Shown piece after piece: positions 12,793 to 24,688 of a stretch of DNA of 64,000 nt. The notes beneath the pieces are model-generated. The model did not search any database. It worked only from the letters and a program-made list of their open reading frames with translations, and was not told the origin of the DNA. Numbering within the stretch: position 1 is the first letter of the stretch; every line of letters begins with the position of its first letter. Origin of the DNA: Rhytidiadelphus loreus (taxonomy: Eukaryota > Streptophyta > Bryopsida > Hypnales > Hylocomiaceae); NCBI GenBank assembly GCA_947034895.1, contig OX344761.1, positions 36,840,863-36,904,862 on the forward strand, written 5' to 3'. Made by a program: the position numbers and the translations under genes.

Positions 12793-12862
12793 ACACTCAC
12801 ATTGGTCAACTAGAAAATTCTTTAATAAGCATTCTTATGAACATTGTATAGAGACTAAAAGC

Positions 12863-12947
12863 TACTCCCTTTGTCTCAAAACAAATGGGTGGTACTCCCG
12901 TAATTCCTCAAGAGAAACTACAGATTTATTTTGAGATAGAGGGAGTA
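12863..12947. mobile_element. Stowaway MITE (81 bp plus TA duplication)
   Basis: TA flanks an element starting CTCCCTTTGTCTCAAAACAA and ending TTATTTTGAGATAGAGGGAG. The TACTCCCTC...GAGGGAGTA signature with a TA target duplication is the classic Stowaway (Tc1/mariner) type. At 81 bp it is short and non-coding. Confidence 0.85.
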
Positions 12948-15900
12948 ATTTCCAAGTGCAATATTGAAGGTTCTTAAGCACATATGAAGGTAGGTTGCCT
13001 AATCCTAATGAACAATGAAGGAAGTGAAGTAAAGAGCCATCGTCCAAGACAAAGTACCTGTAGCGATTCAAGAAGAGCATGATATTTAAAAAAACATTGG
13101 CCAAAGCTTTGTTTCACTAATACAAAGTTAATTACATACTTCTCAAGATTGACTAAAGTTCAAACAAGCAAGCAAGAAGACAGTGAATTGTCAGAAAATC
13201 ATGAATATAGCAAACCTAACATCAAATCAAGGTGGATATGAGGACAACCTTTCTTGCACCATGCCACTACCTGTTGTCTCAACATTTTGACAACCATTGC
13301 GTTTGAGCACCAAAGCAAAAGCTCAACGGTTACCCATCAAATCGTAGTACTCGAACAGACTTCTACCATGACTATTTTCCCTCGAAAGAATCCCCAAACT
13401 TCACCAAACCACAACTAGAAACCTGAAATCAATGGATTCCTCAAAGAATCAGAAGCGTGACACACAAAACTCTCTCTCCCTCTTAAACTTTTGGCCCTTG
13501 TGACAACAAGACCACAGGAACAATCACAGTACCCAAATTCTAAAGTGGAGGTAGGTGGACCCCATTCCATTCCAGCAACTTTTGAAAAAAAAATTCACCG
13601 AATGCAAAGCTAACAATTCAAACCTCAAATGTACTTTTCCACATTATAAAGTGGATTTGTTATGTGTACGGATTGTCCAATTATATAATTTGGAAAATTC
13701 TCCTTTTTTACATAACAAATCCACTTTATAAGAACGTTCTCTCAAACAAGGGAGCAAGATTTTTTACGTGTATAAATTGATTTATTGGAACTCCCCTTTT
13801 GTATAATAGATAATTTTGTAATGTAGAATTTTTCCCAAGCTTGCCAACATTTGGAAACTAATTTGAAGTTGTCATTCAAGGCTTCAACGTACCCTTGTTT
13901 TGGAGCAATTTTGGTCGGAAGCTTCATTGGGAAGAGCTTTAGTTGTAGAGTTGCAGAGAAATAAAAGTACAATAGGAGCATGGAAGAAGTGCTCTAAAAG
14001 TTGCAAACATTCAATAATTTCAATTGAATAATTGCAAATATTCAAGGTCATAGTAGGGCCAAACCAACTTCATGTGGGCAAATGGGCAACTTCCATGCTA
14101 TTCTACCCTCCCCATGTTATGTTTAACAATGTTGTTGCTTTCAGCTTAATTTCTTTAGAATTGGCGTCAGTGTTTTGTTTTTCCTATGACTTAGCTTATC
14201 ATCTAATGAGTTACACCTTGTAAATGCAAACTATCTTGTGTTGGTGTAATCAATGAAGGTCTAAGATGCCTTTTGCAAATCTCCATGTAGGTAAGTTTGA
14301 GTCTTTCAATTAAATTGAAATCCCTAAAGACTCACAAGAAACAACAAACAATAATTATATTGACATAGCTAGCTCTTTGCTGTATATTGTGCATGTATAA
14401 AATCCTTAAGCTACATTCCTCTGTCTAGTTCTTAAAGGGGGAACAAAAAAATCTCCTTGAAGCAAAACATGAGTCTTGTTGTTTTCCCAAAGTTTGTGCA
14501 ATTATGGCATGCAAAAATAAACAATGAACAATGCTATGATTTTGCAACATGAATGAAGTTCTTGGCAAGCCTTATTCACTATAAAAGTGGATTCTTTAGG
14601 TTAAAAACATTCTTAGAAAATTACAAAGCCACTTTTTGTCAAAAATTCTCTAAAAAACAAGCTCAAGGTATTTATTATCCAAACTATTGTTTAAAGATTA
14701 ATCCCTAAACAACTTGAAGTTCATATTTAGAATGATGAACAAAGTGCTTGGAGGTGATGTTTTGTCTAAATCATTTTCCATTCATCCAAAGTAATGCTTG
14801 AAAACACAAAAAACAACCTTATTTTATAATCCATTAGATAAAATTGAGGTCAATAATATTTATATTTATAGAAAAGATACAAGGAAAACTATGCAAAATT
14901 CAAGAAAAGATTTGGATTTTAAAGGATTAAGGACCAACGTTAGAACTCTAGCATTAAATGTTAGTCCATCTTAAGTTCTTCTTTGCCCATCACAACTTGC
15001 CACAACAATAAAATATGTTTACATTGAGAACATAATGCAATCACTTGTCTACATGAACCAACTAAAATTGCTTCACAAATCCTAAATTTCATGTTGGTTG
15101 TATGTTTTACAAACTTAACAACATATTTAACAATATATTCATGGTTTTTAAATATGTGTGTTTCTTTGTTGACTTCATAATTGTCATGCATGGTTAATGC
15201 AAGGCACTTGATCCCTGTCATTAGCCTCGATATCTTTCAACAAATATTACATTACATTCACTTATGCAAACCCTTGGTTGAAATGACATCCTAAACAACA
15301 TTTAAATGTCATTTCAACCTTCCTTTTAGTTAGGGTATTGGTAATGACATCCAAATGTTGTTTAGAATGTCATACCAATATTGTTGTTGAAATAACATCT
15401 TTGTAACTATATAGATTTTTTTTGTGAAATCTATGTAAATTTAGATTTCTAAAATTCTTGAAATCTATGTCTTCATTGGACTTCTTATTTCTTAGAGTCT
15501 AATAAATTCATAAATTTTCACATAGTACCACATCCTTGAAATAGAAGGATGCAAAATTAGGGAGCAAGTGTCACTTACACTATGTATTTGTTCAATCCAC
15601 CTTCTCTTTGACAATTCATAACATTGTCAACCAACTAAATTCTCTCCCCCCAAGTGAACGTATAATTTATCCCTAGATACCTAGGGAAAATTCAATTATA
15701 ATTCCAAAGATAAGATTAGATGGACAAATGTAAATCCTCACTAGATTATTACTATTGGAGGAAGTGGTTGGCCAACTAGCCCATCCCTAGGTACACAAAG
15801 TCAATCAAGTAAAAACTTGGCGCTGGAGTTCACAAAGCAAGTGGTGGAATTTCACAAATATTGTTACACTTATTTGAGGAAGTTGCAATAGGGGGCTCCT

Positions 15901-16779
15901 ACTTTCTAGGGAAGGAAAAGGGACCCCCAAGCTTGGTTAACAATGTTATGTTGTTATGAGATAATTGTATCATCTCAAATTTACCAAAGAAAATGTTATT
16001 TCAACTACAATTTTGCACTAATGATTGTCCAAGGAGCTCTAATTTACAATACAATGGGGTATAGTTCATTTACAATTTTTCAGTCAATTTTCACTAGAAA
16101 GTGCAACAACTTTAGAAAGCTCTAGTGTGCTAAAAAATGAACCAATTTTGAAACCACAAATTGCGTTGGAATTGCAATGAAGGGCACTTCAACTTCATAA
16201 CAAGTGAGAAACTCTCGGAGAAACTAATAATTTAAAATCATACAAGAATTTGGATTCCCTTTATACACTATCTACCATTTCATAGAGAACCTTTGGAAGA
16301 TAGTCAAAGATTTTTTGCATTTGGGTGAAGAACAAGCAAGAAATCATACAAGCAATTCAAGTGGGATGAGAATAAGTATCTCTAAAGCAATTGTGAAGAT
16401 TCATTTCTTATATGTATCATTGAGTACAAATTGTAATTTTCACAAATGTTGACAACACTAGATAATAAATAGTGTATAGAAAACATCAAACTCTTTGTAT
16501 GATTTTCAATTACATATGTGTGTTTGTAACGATGATAAAGTAGACTTCAGTGTGATTTCAATGCAATTCAAAATTCAAAATTCAAAATTCTGTTCATTTT
16601 TGAGTGCACACGGACCTCCCAAAGTTTTCGTAATGTTAGGAGGATCCAAAAATTCGTAAATGAACTGTACCCCACTACACAATTGTCCCAGTCATTGGCA
16701 ACTACCAGTATTGACACAAGTCTGAATCAAATGCAGCTATGAGTAGAGGACAGACTCGACAAAAGGCATTGAGCATCTA

Positions 16780-17141
16780 TAGTAAACTTGCCAATTACTG
16801 CACGGACAAAATTCAAATCTTTCTCCACATAAATATAGAGATTTACATGTTTCAAAATTTGGTGTGATTATTAAATGTCATGTTTAGATTCACCTTCAAC
16901 AAACGAAATGCAAAAAGATTTCTTCTTACAAATTTTATTGCAATTAAAAGGCGATGAAGTTGAAATCTAATTAAAAATTCCTTGCACCCCTTGACCGCAC
17001 AGTGTGTGGTCATTGGGCGGTGATACAAAATTATGCTTCCGTCCCAAATGAATTGGTAGTTGCATTGTACGGTTGGCATGCGGAAATTGGCAACTATTGT
17101 TGTTTGGTTATTGGATGTGTGCGGTGAATGGCAAGTTTACT
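16780..17141. mobile_element. MITE specific to the left arm (~362 bp)
   Basis: AGTAAACTTGCCA (16,781-16,793) and its exact inverse TGGCAAGTTTACT (17,129-17,141) bound the insert, and CTA lies just outside each end. The right arm has an uninterrupted GCATCTAGGTGTGGCAAG equivalent near 47,665-47,690 (minus strand), which is the empty site. The 3-bp duplication suggests a PIF/Harbinger relative. Confidence 0.75.
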
Positions 17142-17789
17142 CTATGTGTGGCAAGATTGCTGAGAAATGAGGAGCTCACCACGTGAATTGCAACTTGCTT
17201 AGAACTTGGGCAATTCGATGCAGCGTTTCAACTAAAATTCTGCCATCACACTGGATATTACGTGGCACTCTCTGATTTCCATATTCATGAAGTAGCAGTT
17301 CTGGTGGGTCGATTGTCGACAGCAGGGCATGCGAACAGCAAAATGTTCATGTAAGCTTTCCACCTTGACAAAGTAGTAAAGAACATGCAAGTTTTCCACT
17401 TTTTACTTCATGTACCCCTACACTCAAAATGCTTCGGAAAGTCAGACCTTGGAATCAACTACTTGCTAATATCAAATTACTGCATGCGGCTTCTATCAAT
17501 AATGCCATCTCGCACCCTATCACAATATGGGTATCATAGCATTACTTAGATTTAAAAACTTGGGAGTGATCCGATTTGTAAAATATTCTCATATGATGGA
17601 TTCGTATTTTGCCTCTGATAAAACTCCTAAAAAAGAGGAATAAAAGAGTCAAGCTTCATCACTTTCCGCAAGCATCTTGTTTCCTTGACACCTGAAGAAA
17701 AACTGTACAAATTAGCTTGCGTTCAAAATGATTAGAGCTTGCAGTTGCGCTAATTCACACGCTCAACGACTGCACTGTAAGATAACAAA

Positions 17790-18948
17790 CTAATTTCCCT
17801 CCTGATTCTGTTTCTTGTCATGATGCAAAGTGATATTCATCACTACACATGAATTGCAACCACTAGGAAAATCGCAAGGAAGGAGGAGGAATTTTCTCTT
17901 CCAATGCTCTCGCTGACGAATGTCTTCTGCTAACGCATTGACCATCATGTAAGAGTTCATGTCCTTTTCAAATTTAACTGTGAGGTCATAACTCATGGCA
18001 TGGTCCTCAAAAGAAGTGCAAAAATAAATTTCTCCAACACTGTGAATAGTCTCCCGATGCAAAAGCAACTGAACCTTCTCTTTGGCATCTTTAAACATGA
18101 GGAGCCGATGTTTAGAACGTTGTCTAAATCGTACACGGCTTTCACCACTGGTTGAAGTACTGTTCAATGAAAGTGAAAGTGTCCTCAGGTGATGCGCGTC
18201 TGTCAAGTGTTGTGGTAATGATTGCTTCGGACCTTCATGTCTGCATTCCGACACTGGGCACGGACAAGGGCGGTACTCACACAAATTCTTGATGTGCTCT
18301 TCTCTGATGTTGTACTTCAATACCCGTTTGCAACCATGGGAAGCATGAAGGCACCTCGCTTGCAAGGACTCTATGATCTTCTCAACCAACAAGCATCGAA
18401 TGTTACCAAGTCGCTCTGAGCAGGAAGGGCAGGTGGCGATCTTCACATGACAAGCTGAACATAGCGGATGACCATTCTGGCACTGAGTGAACCCCACAAT
18501 CCATCTCCAAAAATTACAACAAATATAAGAAAAGAAGTCCGAAGTACTTCATTGACCTCCACTCTACTAGGATGTGAATGAACATTCCAACAAGGCTAGG
18601 AGCATAATGCCAAGTTTAGCGTTCAAGGCAGCTCTGTCACTGATCCATTGTTCCATTGGTTTATCAGAAGAAAGTTCAGGGTTTAGGGTTTAGTTCAGTG
18701 TTAGGGATATAACAACATACTAAAAAAAGAAGGGAAATTGAGCATTCCTAACTTCAGAATGCGGGTACCTGATACACTGGTGAAGAGAGATGGTCCATGC
18801 AGATGGGACACTCGAGAATTTCAAGATCGAGGGTCCAATAATTGGGCTTTACATTCCTCTTTGCGTTCGAAGTGGTGGGCGCTGTTTCAAGCGCCCTCTT
18901 TCCATTCCGCGTTACCGGTTGATTCGCTTCAACCTGGGCAAGAGCCAT
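17790..18948 (-). CDS. SINA/SIAH-type RING E3 ubiquitin ligase (left-arm copy)
   Basis: Exon 1 is 18,769-18,948 (60 codons) and exon 2 is 17,790-18,482 (230 codons plus stop), with a 286-bp GT-AG intron joining in phase 0, for 290 aa. RING residues are ECPIC in exon 1, then CQNGHPLCSAC and CPSC in exon 2. A SIAH zinc finger follows (CLHASHGC, EEHIKNLCEYRPCPCP, CRHEG, HLTDAHH) and then the C-terminal binding half. The ATG at 18,948 gives a 40-residue leader with the basic stretch KAKRN/NAKRN typical of the arm copies. It differs from the right-arm protein by three residues, all in exon 1 (S/P, N/K, Y/C). It is intact and so is likely functional. Confidence 0.9.
18677..18693 (-). promoter_or_regulatory. 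Double telo-box in SINA intron (left copy)
   Basis: On the coding strand the intron contains CTAAACCCTAAACCCTG. Tandem AAACCCTAA motifs in 5' introns are a known plant regulatory arrangement. The motif is identical in the right-arm copy. Confidence 0.5.
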
Positions 18949-19236
18949 ATCGCTGAGTGATCACCCACACGCTCTGAAAGCCGAATTCCTAAGAAACCCA
19001 GAATCAGCAGATTCAAACATGAAAACTAATTATGTATTTGGGCTTCGCAAATGGAATGCTTTCACACACCCTCTTCTTAAACCCTGATCCTTCACCAAAA
19101 CATATGTCCTGAAAACCTACATCGCATCCGCTATGGATGCAGCGTGACTGTGAAAAGCAAGCGGATTTGGCAGAGGATGTGCAAACTGGCAAACAAGGAA
19201 TCAGGAGCAGACTGTGCGGACGGGTTTAACCCTTAA

Positions 19237-20204
19237 CCCTAGACCGCCCAAGAGGACAAAAAGTGTCCTCACATAGTTTTAAGTTAAATTCAAAGTACTG
19301 TAACTTTTGCATCCAATGTCCAAACTCAATAAAACTTGTTGGGAAAGTTGCGCCTTTTCTTCTAGTTTGTGTGTTAAAATTTTCAGATCAATCCAAGAGG
19401 TAAAGATTTTCTGGAAGCCAATCAAAGTTCACAGGCTCAATTTGATTCACCAAAGTGCAGTTCATGGCTGCAACTTCGGGGGCTTGTATCTCCTTCATCC
19501 AATGTTTGATTTCAGTAAAATTTGTTGGGTTGTGTTTCCCTTGAATTCTAGTTATTGTGGTGAAATTTTCATGTCAATCCAAGTTGTTTTGAATGTTTGG
19601 GAGCAATTCAAAATTCAAAATCCCGCCATTTGTGGACTATAGTGAACTTCGGCGGCTTGTATCTTCTTCATAAAATGTCCGTTTTCAATCATTTTTTTTG
19701 TAAAAGTTGCGCATACTAGTCTAGTTTGTGTGGATAAATTTTCATATCAATAAAAGAATTTATGAATGACTGAGAAGCATTTTAGTAGAAGGAGGTTCAG
19801 CCTTAGATGTGTTTTTTGCAACTTTTCTTGCCTATTTTTGACATTTGCAAGCCATTTTGCAAACACATTGAGTCAATTGAATGATATTTTTTTTCACCAA
19901 TGTGTTCGTATCCTGGTTTTGAATCACTTTGTAGTTTTAAGTTTTTTCATTTGATTAGGTTTAGAAATCAAATTTGGCCTCTAAATGTGTTTTTAAGAAA
20001 ATTTCAGCATTCTTTTTCAACCTTAAAACATTATAATCTTGCAATCTACACGGTCAAATGACTTCAAATTTGATCCATGACATCTACAACATGTGTAATA
20101 CATGATTGTACGGTTAAGATCTTTATTACTTAGTCACATTTAGATTTATAGCACTTCAAAAGCTAGGATATTTTTTACCCAAAACGGCCATGGGCGGTCT
20201 AGGG
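19237..20204. mobile_element. piggyBac-like non-autonomous element, 968 bp (left arm only)
   Basis: The element begins CCCTAGACCGCCCA (19,237-19,250) and ends with its perfect inverse TGGGCGGTCTAGGG (20,191-20,204). It is flanked by TTAA on both sides (19,233-19,236; 20,205-20,208). The right arm has the unoccupied site with one TTAA: on its minus strand ACCCTTAAAGACGCC (near 45,573-45,590). A TTAA duplication, CCCTAGA-type ends and precise joining are the piggyBac signature. A small hairpin, GAGGACA/TGTCCTC, lies just inside the left end. The interior has no transposase, only short meaningless frames and a three-copy repeat. Confidence 0.88.
19299..19756 (+). repeat. Three diverged ~175-bp tandem units inside the TTAA element
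   Basis: Units start near 19,299, 19,483 and 19,655. Each reads about CTTGTATCTYCTTCATCCAA, then a TTTCARTAAAAYTTGTTGGG-like stretch, CTAGTTTGTGTG and AAATTTTCATATCAATCCAA variants. They are the main content of the element interior, and no protein is apparent. Confidence 0.65.
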
Positions 20205-20217
20205 TTAAAGACGCCGC

Positions 20218-20464
20218 GGCCGTTTTTCGGATCAGGGTGGATTGACCCCCTCGCTCGTCCTTACCAGGGGTGCATGTAAAAAAAAAGCCCCCTATTTTGG
20301 GCCATTCTAGGATATGTTTTTAACCTTTCTCAACTAATTTGGGGTCTCTGATCGCAAAAATGAATTAAAAATTTGCAAAAAAATTCATGTGAGGAAAATA
20401 AATAATTCCAGGGTTTGCCCGTAGGGCCGAGCGAGGGGGTCAGTTCACCCTGGCCGTTTTTCGG
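20218..20464. mobile_element. Small TIR element with 13-bp direct flanks (left arm only)
   Basis: The insert (about 20,231-20,451) starts CAGGGTGGATTGACCCCCTC and ends in the near-inverse GAGGGGGTCAGTTCACCCTG. GGCCGTTTTTCGG flanks it on both sides (20,218-20,230 and 20,452-20,464). The right arm has one equivalent, GGCCTTTTTTCGG. A long target duplication of about 9 bp or more and the shared ends with the next element suggest a Mutator-like family. Confidence 0.65.
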
Positions 20465-20465
20465 G

Positions 20466-21406
20466 GCCAGGATGAATTGACCCCCTCATTGCCCCGAATG
20501 TGGATGGATGGGGGATGAGGGGGCCATTCCCTGTCCGTCCTCCTCCCCTCCAACCCTATTTCCTCGCTGCGACCTTGCGACCTTGCGACCTCCCTTCCTG
20601 CGGTCCTCCCTTCCTGCCGTCCTCCGATCTGTAATGTTTTTTCTCCTTCTCCGAATGTTGATCTGCTTCGAATGTGAGCTCTGCTTTGCTCCACATGCTT
20701 CTTATCATGTGTGTTTAGATGACTTTTTTAGATGACTGTTTCATTTTTGCACTGTTGGGGATCCTTGGAGACCTTGTCACTGTAAGTAGTTGCGGATATG
20801 AAAGTGCATCGAATCTGATTCTCCAAGGAGATGTCTTTGAATTTTTGAAATGAAATTCAGAAAATCATTGAGAATGGCTACTCATTGTTCCAAACTGATG
20901 CAACTTGCTGCAACCTGCAAAATAATTCATGTCATGAAGTTTCAAGTTTCAAGCTTGTTCAAATGCTACTAAAACCCCACCAAATTGGTGAGGCGAAAGG
21001 TAATCCTTGTCAGAACCTGCAAATGGTAAGGAAAAAAATTCCACCCTTCATTTATTCCTTTGAAAGTCCAGCAGATTATCCTGTTGGGATTGATTGCTGC
21101 TGGAAAACGTACATGAAAAATGTGAAAAGCTCACAGATGGCCAAGGGTGTTGGGGGAACCAGCATTATTGAAGATCAGCAGAATAATTCAAGGAGAAAAA
21201 ACATTGCAGATCGGAGGACCGCAGGAAGGGAGGACCGCAGGAAGGGAGGTCGCAAGGTCGGGAGTGAGCAGAGGTCGCAAGGAGGTCGCAAGGTCGCAAG
21301 GTCGCAGCGAGGAAGTAGGTTGGAGGGGAGGAGGACGGATAGGGAATGGCCCCTCATCCCCATCCATCCACATTCGGGGCAATGAGGGGGTCAATTCACC
21401 GTGGCC
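20466..21406. mobile_element. Long-TIR (Mutator-like) non-autonomous element with GC-rich minisatellite
   Basis: The left terminal repeat (20,466-about 20,650) and right terminal repeat (about 21,188-21,406) are inverted copies of some 185-220 bp, ending GGATGAATTGACCCCCTCAT. Each contains CGACCTTG and CCTTCCTGCGGTCCTC type minisatellite units, with more units in the right repeat. The frames that open across it are products of the minisatellite. Long TIRs fit Mutator-like elements. The next stretch, about 21,440-21,620, is a diverged copy of sequence at 14,690-14,890. Confidence 0.7.
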
Positions 21407-21889
21407 GTGAATGATCCGATCCTTTTTCAAATTTCGGCACATTTTTGCTTATATCTTTCTACATAAATATCATTTACTGCAATTTCACGAAATTGATCAT
21501 TAAGGAAGGTTGTCTTTTCAAGCTTCAAAAGTTACATTGGATGAATGAAAAATTAGTTGGACAAAACAATGTCTTAAAGCCCTTTGTTCATCGTTTAGAA
21601 AATAGATGTCGGAGCGCTTAAGGATTAATAGTTTGACTTCCACTTAGTGTTTTTGAATTTTTACAAACCAATGATTCACACAATACCAAAAGGGATGATT
21701 TCCATGGTCACTAGTCCATTTTTCTAAAGTTAAACTAGAATTGTTGTATTAGAAGAATTTAGGCCCTCAAAAAGACCTCTAGAATGGCCTTAATTGAAGA
21801 CCTTAATTGGATTTAAATGCATACTTGTCAAGGAAAGAATGATATTTTTCTCCTATTTCCACCCATTTTTGACATCTTGATACTTACAA

Positions 21890-22660
21890 AATTGTTTGTC
21901 TTTTATTGGACAATGGGACATTAGATACTTCTTGTCATTCAAATCCTAAGTACATGGAAGGAATACATTATATAGAGAAGGACAAATTTGGTTCAACTAA
22001 ATACTAATGGCTCATGATGTTTCCACACATTAGATGGGATTCAGCTCTTTGGGAGGGCCGTTTCAAGCTAGTTCCCGTTATTGGGAACCAGCATACGTTG
22101 TTTGTTTGTTTTTTAAATTAAAATTTAAAAAAATAATTTAATTAAAATTTTAAATATATATATTTATAAAATAATTTTTTAATTTGTCTTGATGTGGTCG
22201 ACTTTTGACCACATCAGCATCTTGCGTGGTGGAATTCTTAGCATTTGGGAACACAGGGAAACTCATAGTCCTTTATTGCAGTAGAATCCTATCTAATGAT
22301 GAAATGCTTCTTATTGGACAACAAGACATTAGGTACTTCTTGTCATTCAAATCCTAAGTACATCGAGGGAATACTTTATGTGGAGAAAGACAAATTTTTT
22401 GCAACTAAGTACTAATGGCTCATGATGTTTCCACAATGAAATGCTTTGTATTGGACAACAAGACACTTGGTACTTCTTATCACATGAGTCTTTAGTACTA
22501 TGAATGAATTCTTTATTTAAAAACGATCATAAGTAGTTGGGTACTTGATGCTCATAATGTTTGCACAATAAAATGCTTCTTATTGGACAATAAGACATCA
22601 CATACTTTTGTCATTCAAATCCATGGTACTTGATGAAATTCATACAAGGTAGCAACACAA
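21890..22660 (+). repeat. ~135-bp tandem array, four units in left arm
   Basis: Units near 21,890, 22,300, 22,436 and 22,568 repeat TATTGGACAA, then AAGACATTAGGTACTTCTTG-like text, TCATTCAAATCC and a TGTTTCCACA ending. A MITE separates units 1 and 2. The right arm has three units (44,940-45,275), so the array has gained or lost a unit since the duplication. Confidence 0.75.
22029..22297. mobile_element. MITE, ATTAGA-TIR family, copy 1 (left arm only)
   Basis: It starts ATTAGATGGGATTC and ends GAATCCTATCTAAT, with one mismatch between ends. The interior carries GGGCCGTTTCAAG, TTGGGAACC and a GACTTTTGACCACATCAGC stretch shared by the family. It lies between tandem units 1 and 2 and is missing from the right arm. 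Confidence 0.75.
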
Positions 22661-23606
22661 TTATGTACATATTTGTGTACTTAGGCTATCATCTTTAGCC
22701 TCCAATAAATAGCTTTACATATCATTTCTTGAGGGCCTTTTTGAGGGTTCAGAATTTTTTTAATGTAGAAGTGGGGCATTGGGTGGAATTAGAGTTGTGA
22801 AGATTGAAGAGTAAAAAGGTACAAGACCCTAAACTCTAAATTCTAAACCCGAAGGGCCACTTTATTTGATTCTACAATCTCCTCTTGTCAAGTTCCAAAT
22901 TATTAAAAAAATCCATTATATATGGACGTTGTGTTGACTAAATGACTTTCAAAGAAACTCTAAAAATGAACAATGCACGTAATTATTATGGAACTTAATA
23001 ATTTTGGCTAATTACATTCAATATTAGGATCAAGTCCTTCTAGGATTAATGAGATTAACTATTTTTTTGATGCTTGGATAATATTTTGTGAGCTTTTGAA
23101 GTTGAAAGCATAGGGGATCTATGCTTGGTAGTAAACTCCCCTTGAATGTACACCTTTGACCCACAAAATGCTTCAACTCACATGGGGTGCTCTTGTGTTG
23201 GTTTGGGGTGACTAGATAGCTATTTAAGGCCTTAAATTAGCATATTGAATGTAAAGATCAAAGACTTAAAAAAAAGGATTTTTATTGCATACCATTCAAT
23301 ACAATACCATAAAATCTTGCTTTAGACTAGTACAAGAATGTGTAAACAATATTTTATAAACTTTGACTACACAAATTGCATAATAATAGTTTCTAAAGTA
23401 AAATTTAAAATAAAGAATTTACACCTTACTATTCAAGATTATAGGAGTTGAATCTTCTTAATTAAAATATTTTGCACCTTAGATTTTGCTTTAAATAATT
23501 TTATAATCGAAGAATTGAATTGAAAAATAAACTGCTTCAAATTTGGATTGCAATGAGCTTTAGTAACTCTATGATTTGCCAACACCTCTAAGGATTTCAT
23601 CTTTTC
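22661..23606. other. Arm spacer, no gene seen
   Basis: AT-rich sequence mirrored at about 44,260-44,935 in the right arm. The left copy is uninterrupted near 23,345-23,365 where the right arm carries a MITE (43,874-44,255). No reading frame shows a domain. Confidence 0.6.
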
Positions 23607-23909
23607 ATTAGATGTTATTTCAACTAAGGGAAGGCCCGTTATCTTGGTTGTTCCATACGTTGGAAAAGAATGCCGACCTGTCTTAATATTAATTTTAAAA
23701 GTAAATTTATTTATTTTAATTCTTAGAATGCAAAAAAAAGCCAATTTTTTTTTTTTTTCATTTTTTCATTTTTTTTTCATTTTTTTCAGGAGACGAGGTC
23801 GAATTTCGACCACATTAGAATGTTGTGCCATCGTAGCAGTGGTGCAGTTCCTTGGTTCCCACAACCCCAAGAACTCATAGCCCTTTACACCTTTAAAAAA
23901 ACATCTAAT
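23607..23909. mobile_element. MITE, ATTAGA-TIR family, copy 2 (present in both arms)
   Basis: It starts ATTAGATGTTATTTCA and ends AACATCTAAT, about 303 bp. Inside are AAGGCCCGTT, poly-T and TTGGTTCCCACAACCCCAAG. The same insertion sits at the mirror position in the right arm (43,322-43,617), so it predates the inverted duplication. Confidence 0.75.
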
Positions 23910-24688
23910 GACTCGGTTTTTGAAGTCGTCTATTTTCATTGTTAAATGTCTAAATTTGATATTTTGTACCTATTCAAAATACTTTAGGATGTGCTTCCAA
24001 TGATAAAAATTCCAAGTTCTAATTATAAATGTGATGCTCTCCTTGAAGTCTTTCAAATTGCTATAATGAAGGCATACATAACTAATCAGATAAGCAATTC
24101 TAGACGTGATCAGGAGTAGTGCAAGGTGAAGCAAATATTTTCAAAGATGCAATAATAGAAATGACAGGGATTGCAAAAACTTTCATAATTTTATTGCTTG
24201 AATTGAAATTACTATGAATTTTGAAAGGCAAAAGTTGGTTTGAACCCATGTTCAATGTCTAGAGTCATCTCATTTTTTATCATTCTAGAACTACTTTCCC
24301 ATTCATTACTTCCTACTTTCTTGCTCACTGCTTTGGGATGACCTTACTAGTCCCAACCTTCACAAGCATAAAAAACAACATTCTAAGCTTTAGTTGGAAA
24401 TAACTAAACTCTACAAGTTGGGTATGGGTCTTTGGTCGAGAATGGGTGGTCCTACCTTAGTTAGATTTGCTAACACTTTAACCCTTAAAGGATGGATTGG
24501 TGACCATGGAAATCATCCCTTTGGTTACAATGTGAATCATTCACTTAAAAAATTGCAAAAGTACTCATTCAAAGTCAATCTACTATAGAAGACCTTCATT
24601 TCTTACAACAAAATTCCAAAGATGAATAGTTGCACTTCTGTCCTACTAGAAGGATTTTTTGTCATCCATTGGATGCCAAACCAACGAC

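Larger units (their letters stand above)
12205..13265. repeat. Tandem duplication, two ~410-bp units (second enlarged by insertion)
   Basis: Unit 1 is 12,205-12,615 and unit 2 is 12,629-13,265. Both start with a GAGATTACTT phrase, share ACAAGCTTAG and AATGCAAA, and continue through TTCCAAGTGCAAT and AAGCACAT to ACCTTTCT. Unit 2 carries about 230 extra bases (12,721-12,950) with a hairpin and a Stowaway element. No coding sequence is recognised. Confidence 0.7.
21628..24680. mobile_element. 3-kb element with ~200-bp inverted terminal repeats (left-arm copy, 5' end truncated)
   Basis: The segment 21,628-21,740 (CCATGGTCACTAGTCCAT region) is inverted relative to 24,473-24,680 (GGATTGGTGACCATGGAAAT onward). 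The right-arm counterpart is complete (42,553-45,560). In the left arm the outer part of one terminal repeat is replaced by the insertions at 20,231-21,620. No transposase frame is seen in the interior, which contains the 135-bp tandem array and other MITEs. Confidence 0.6.

Noticed and set aside
20440..21442. Several 60-166-codon frames on both strands rich in Arg, Gly and Pro
   Set aside because: They are made by the minisatellite in the terminal repeats of a Mutator-like element.
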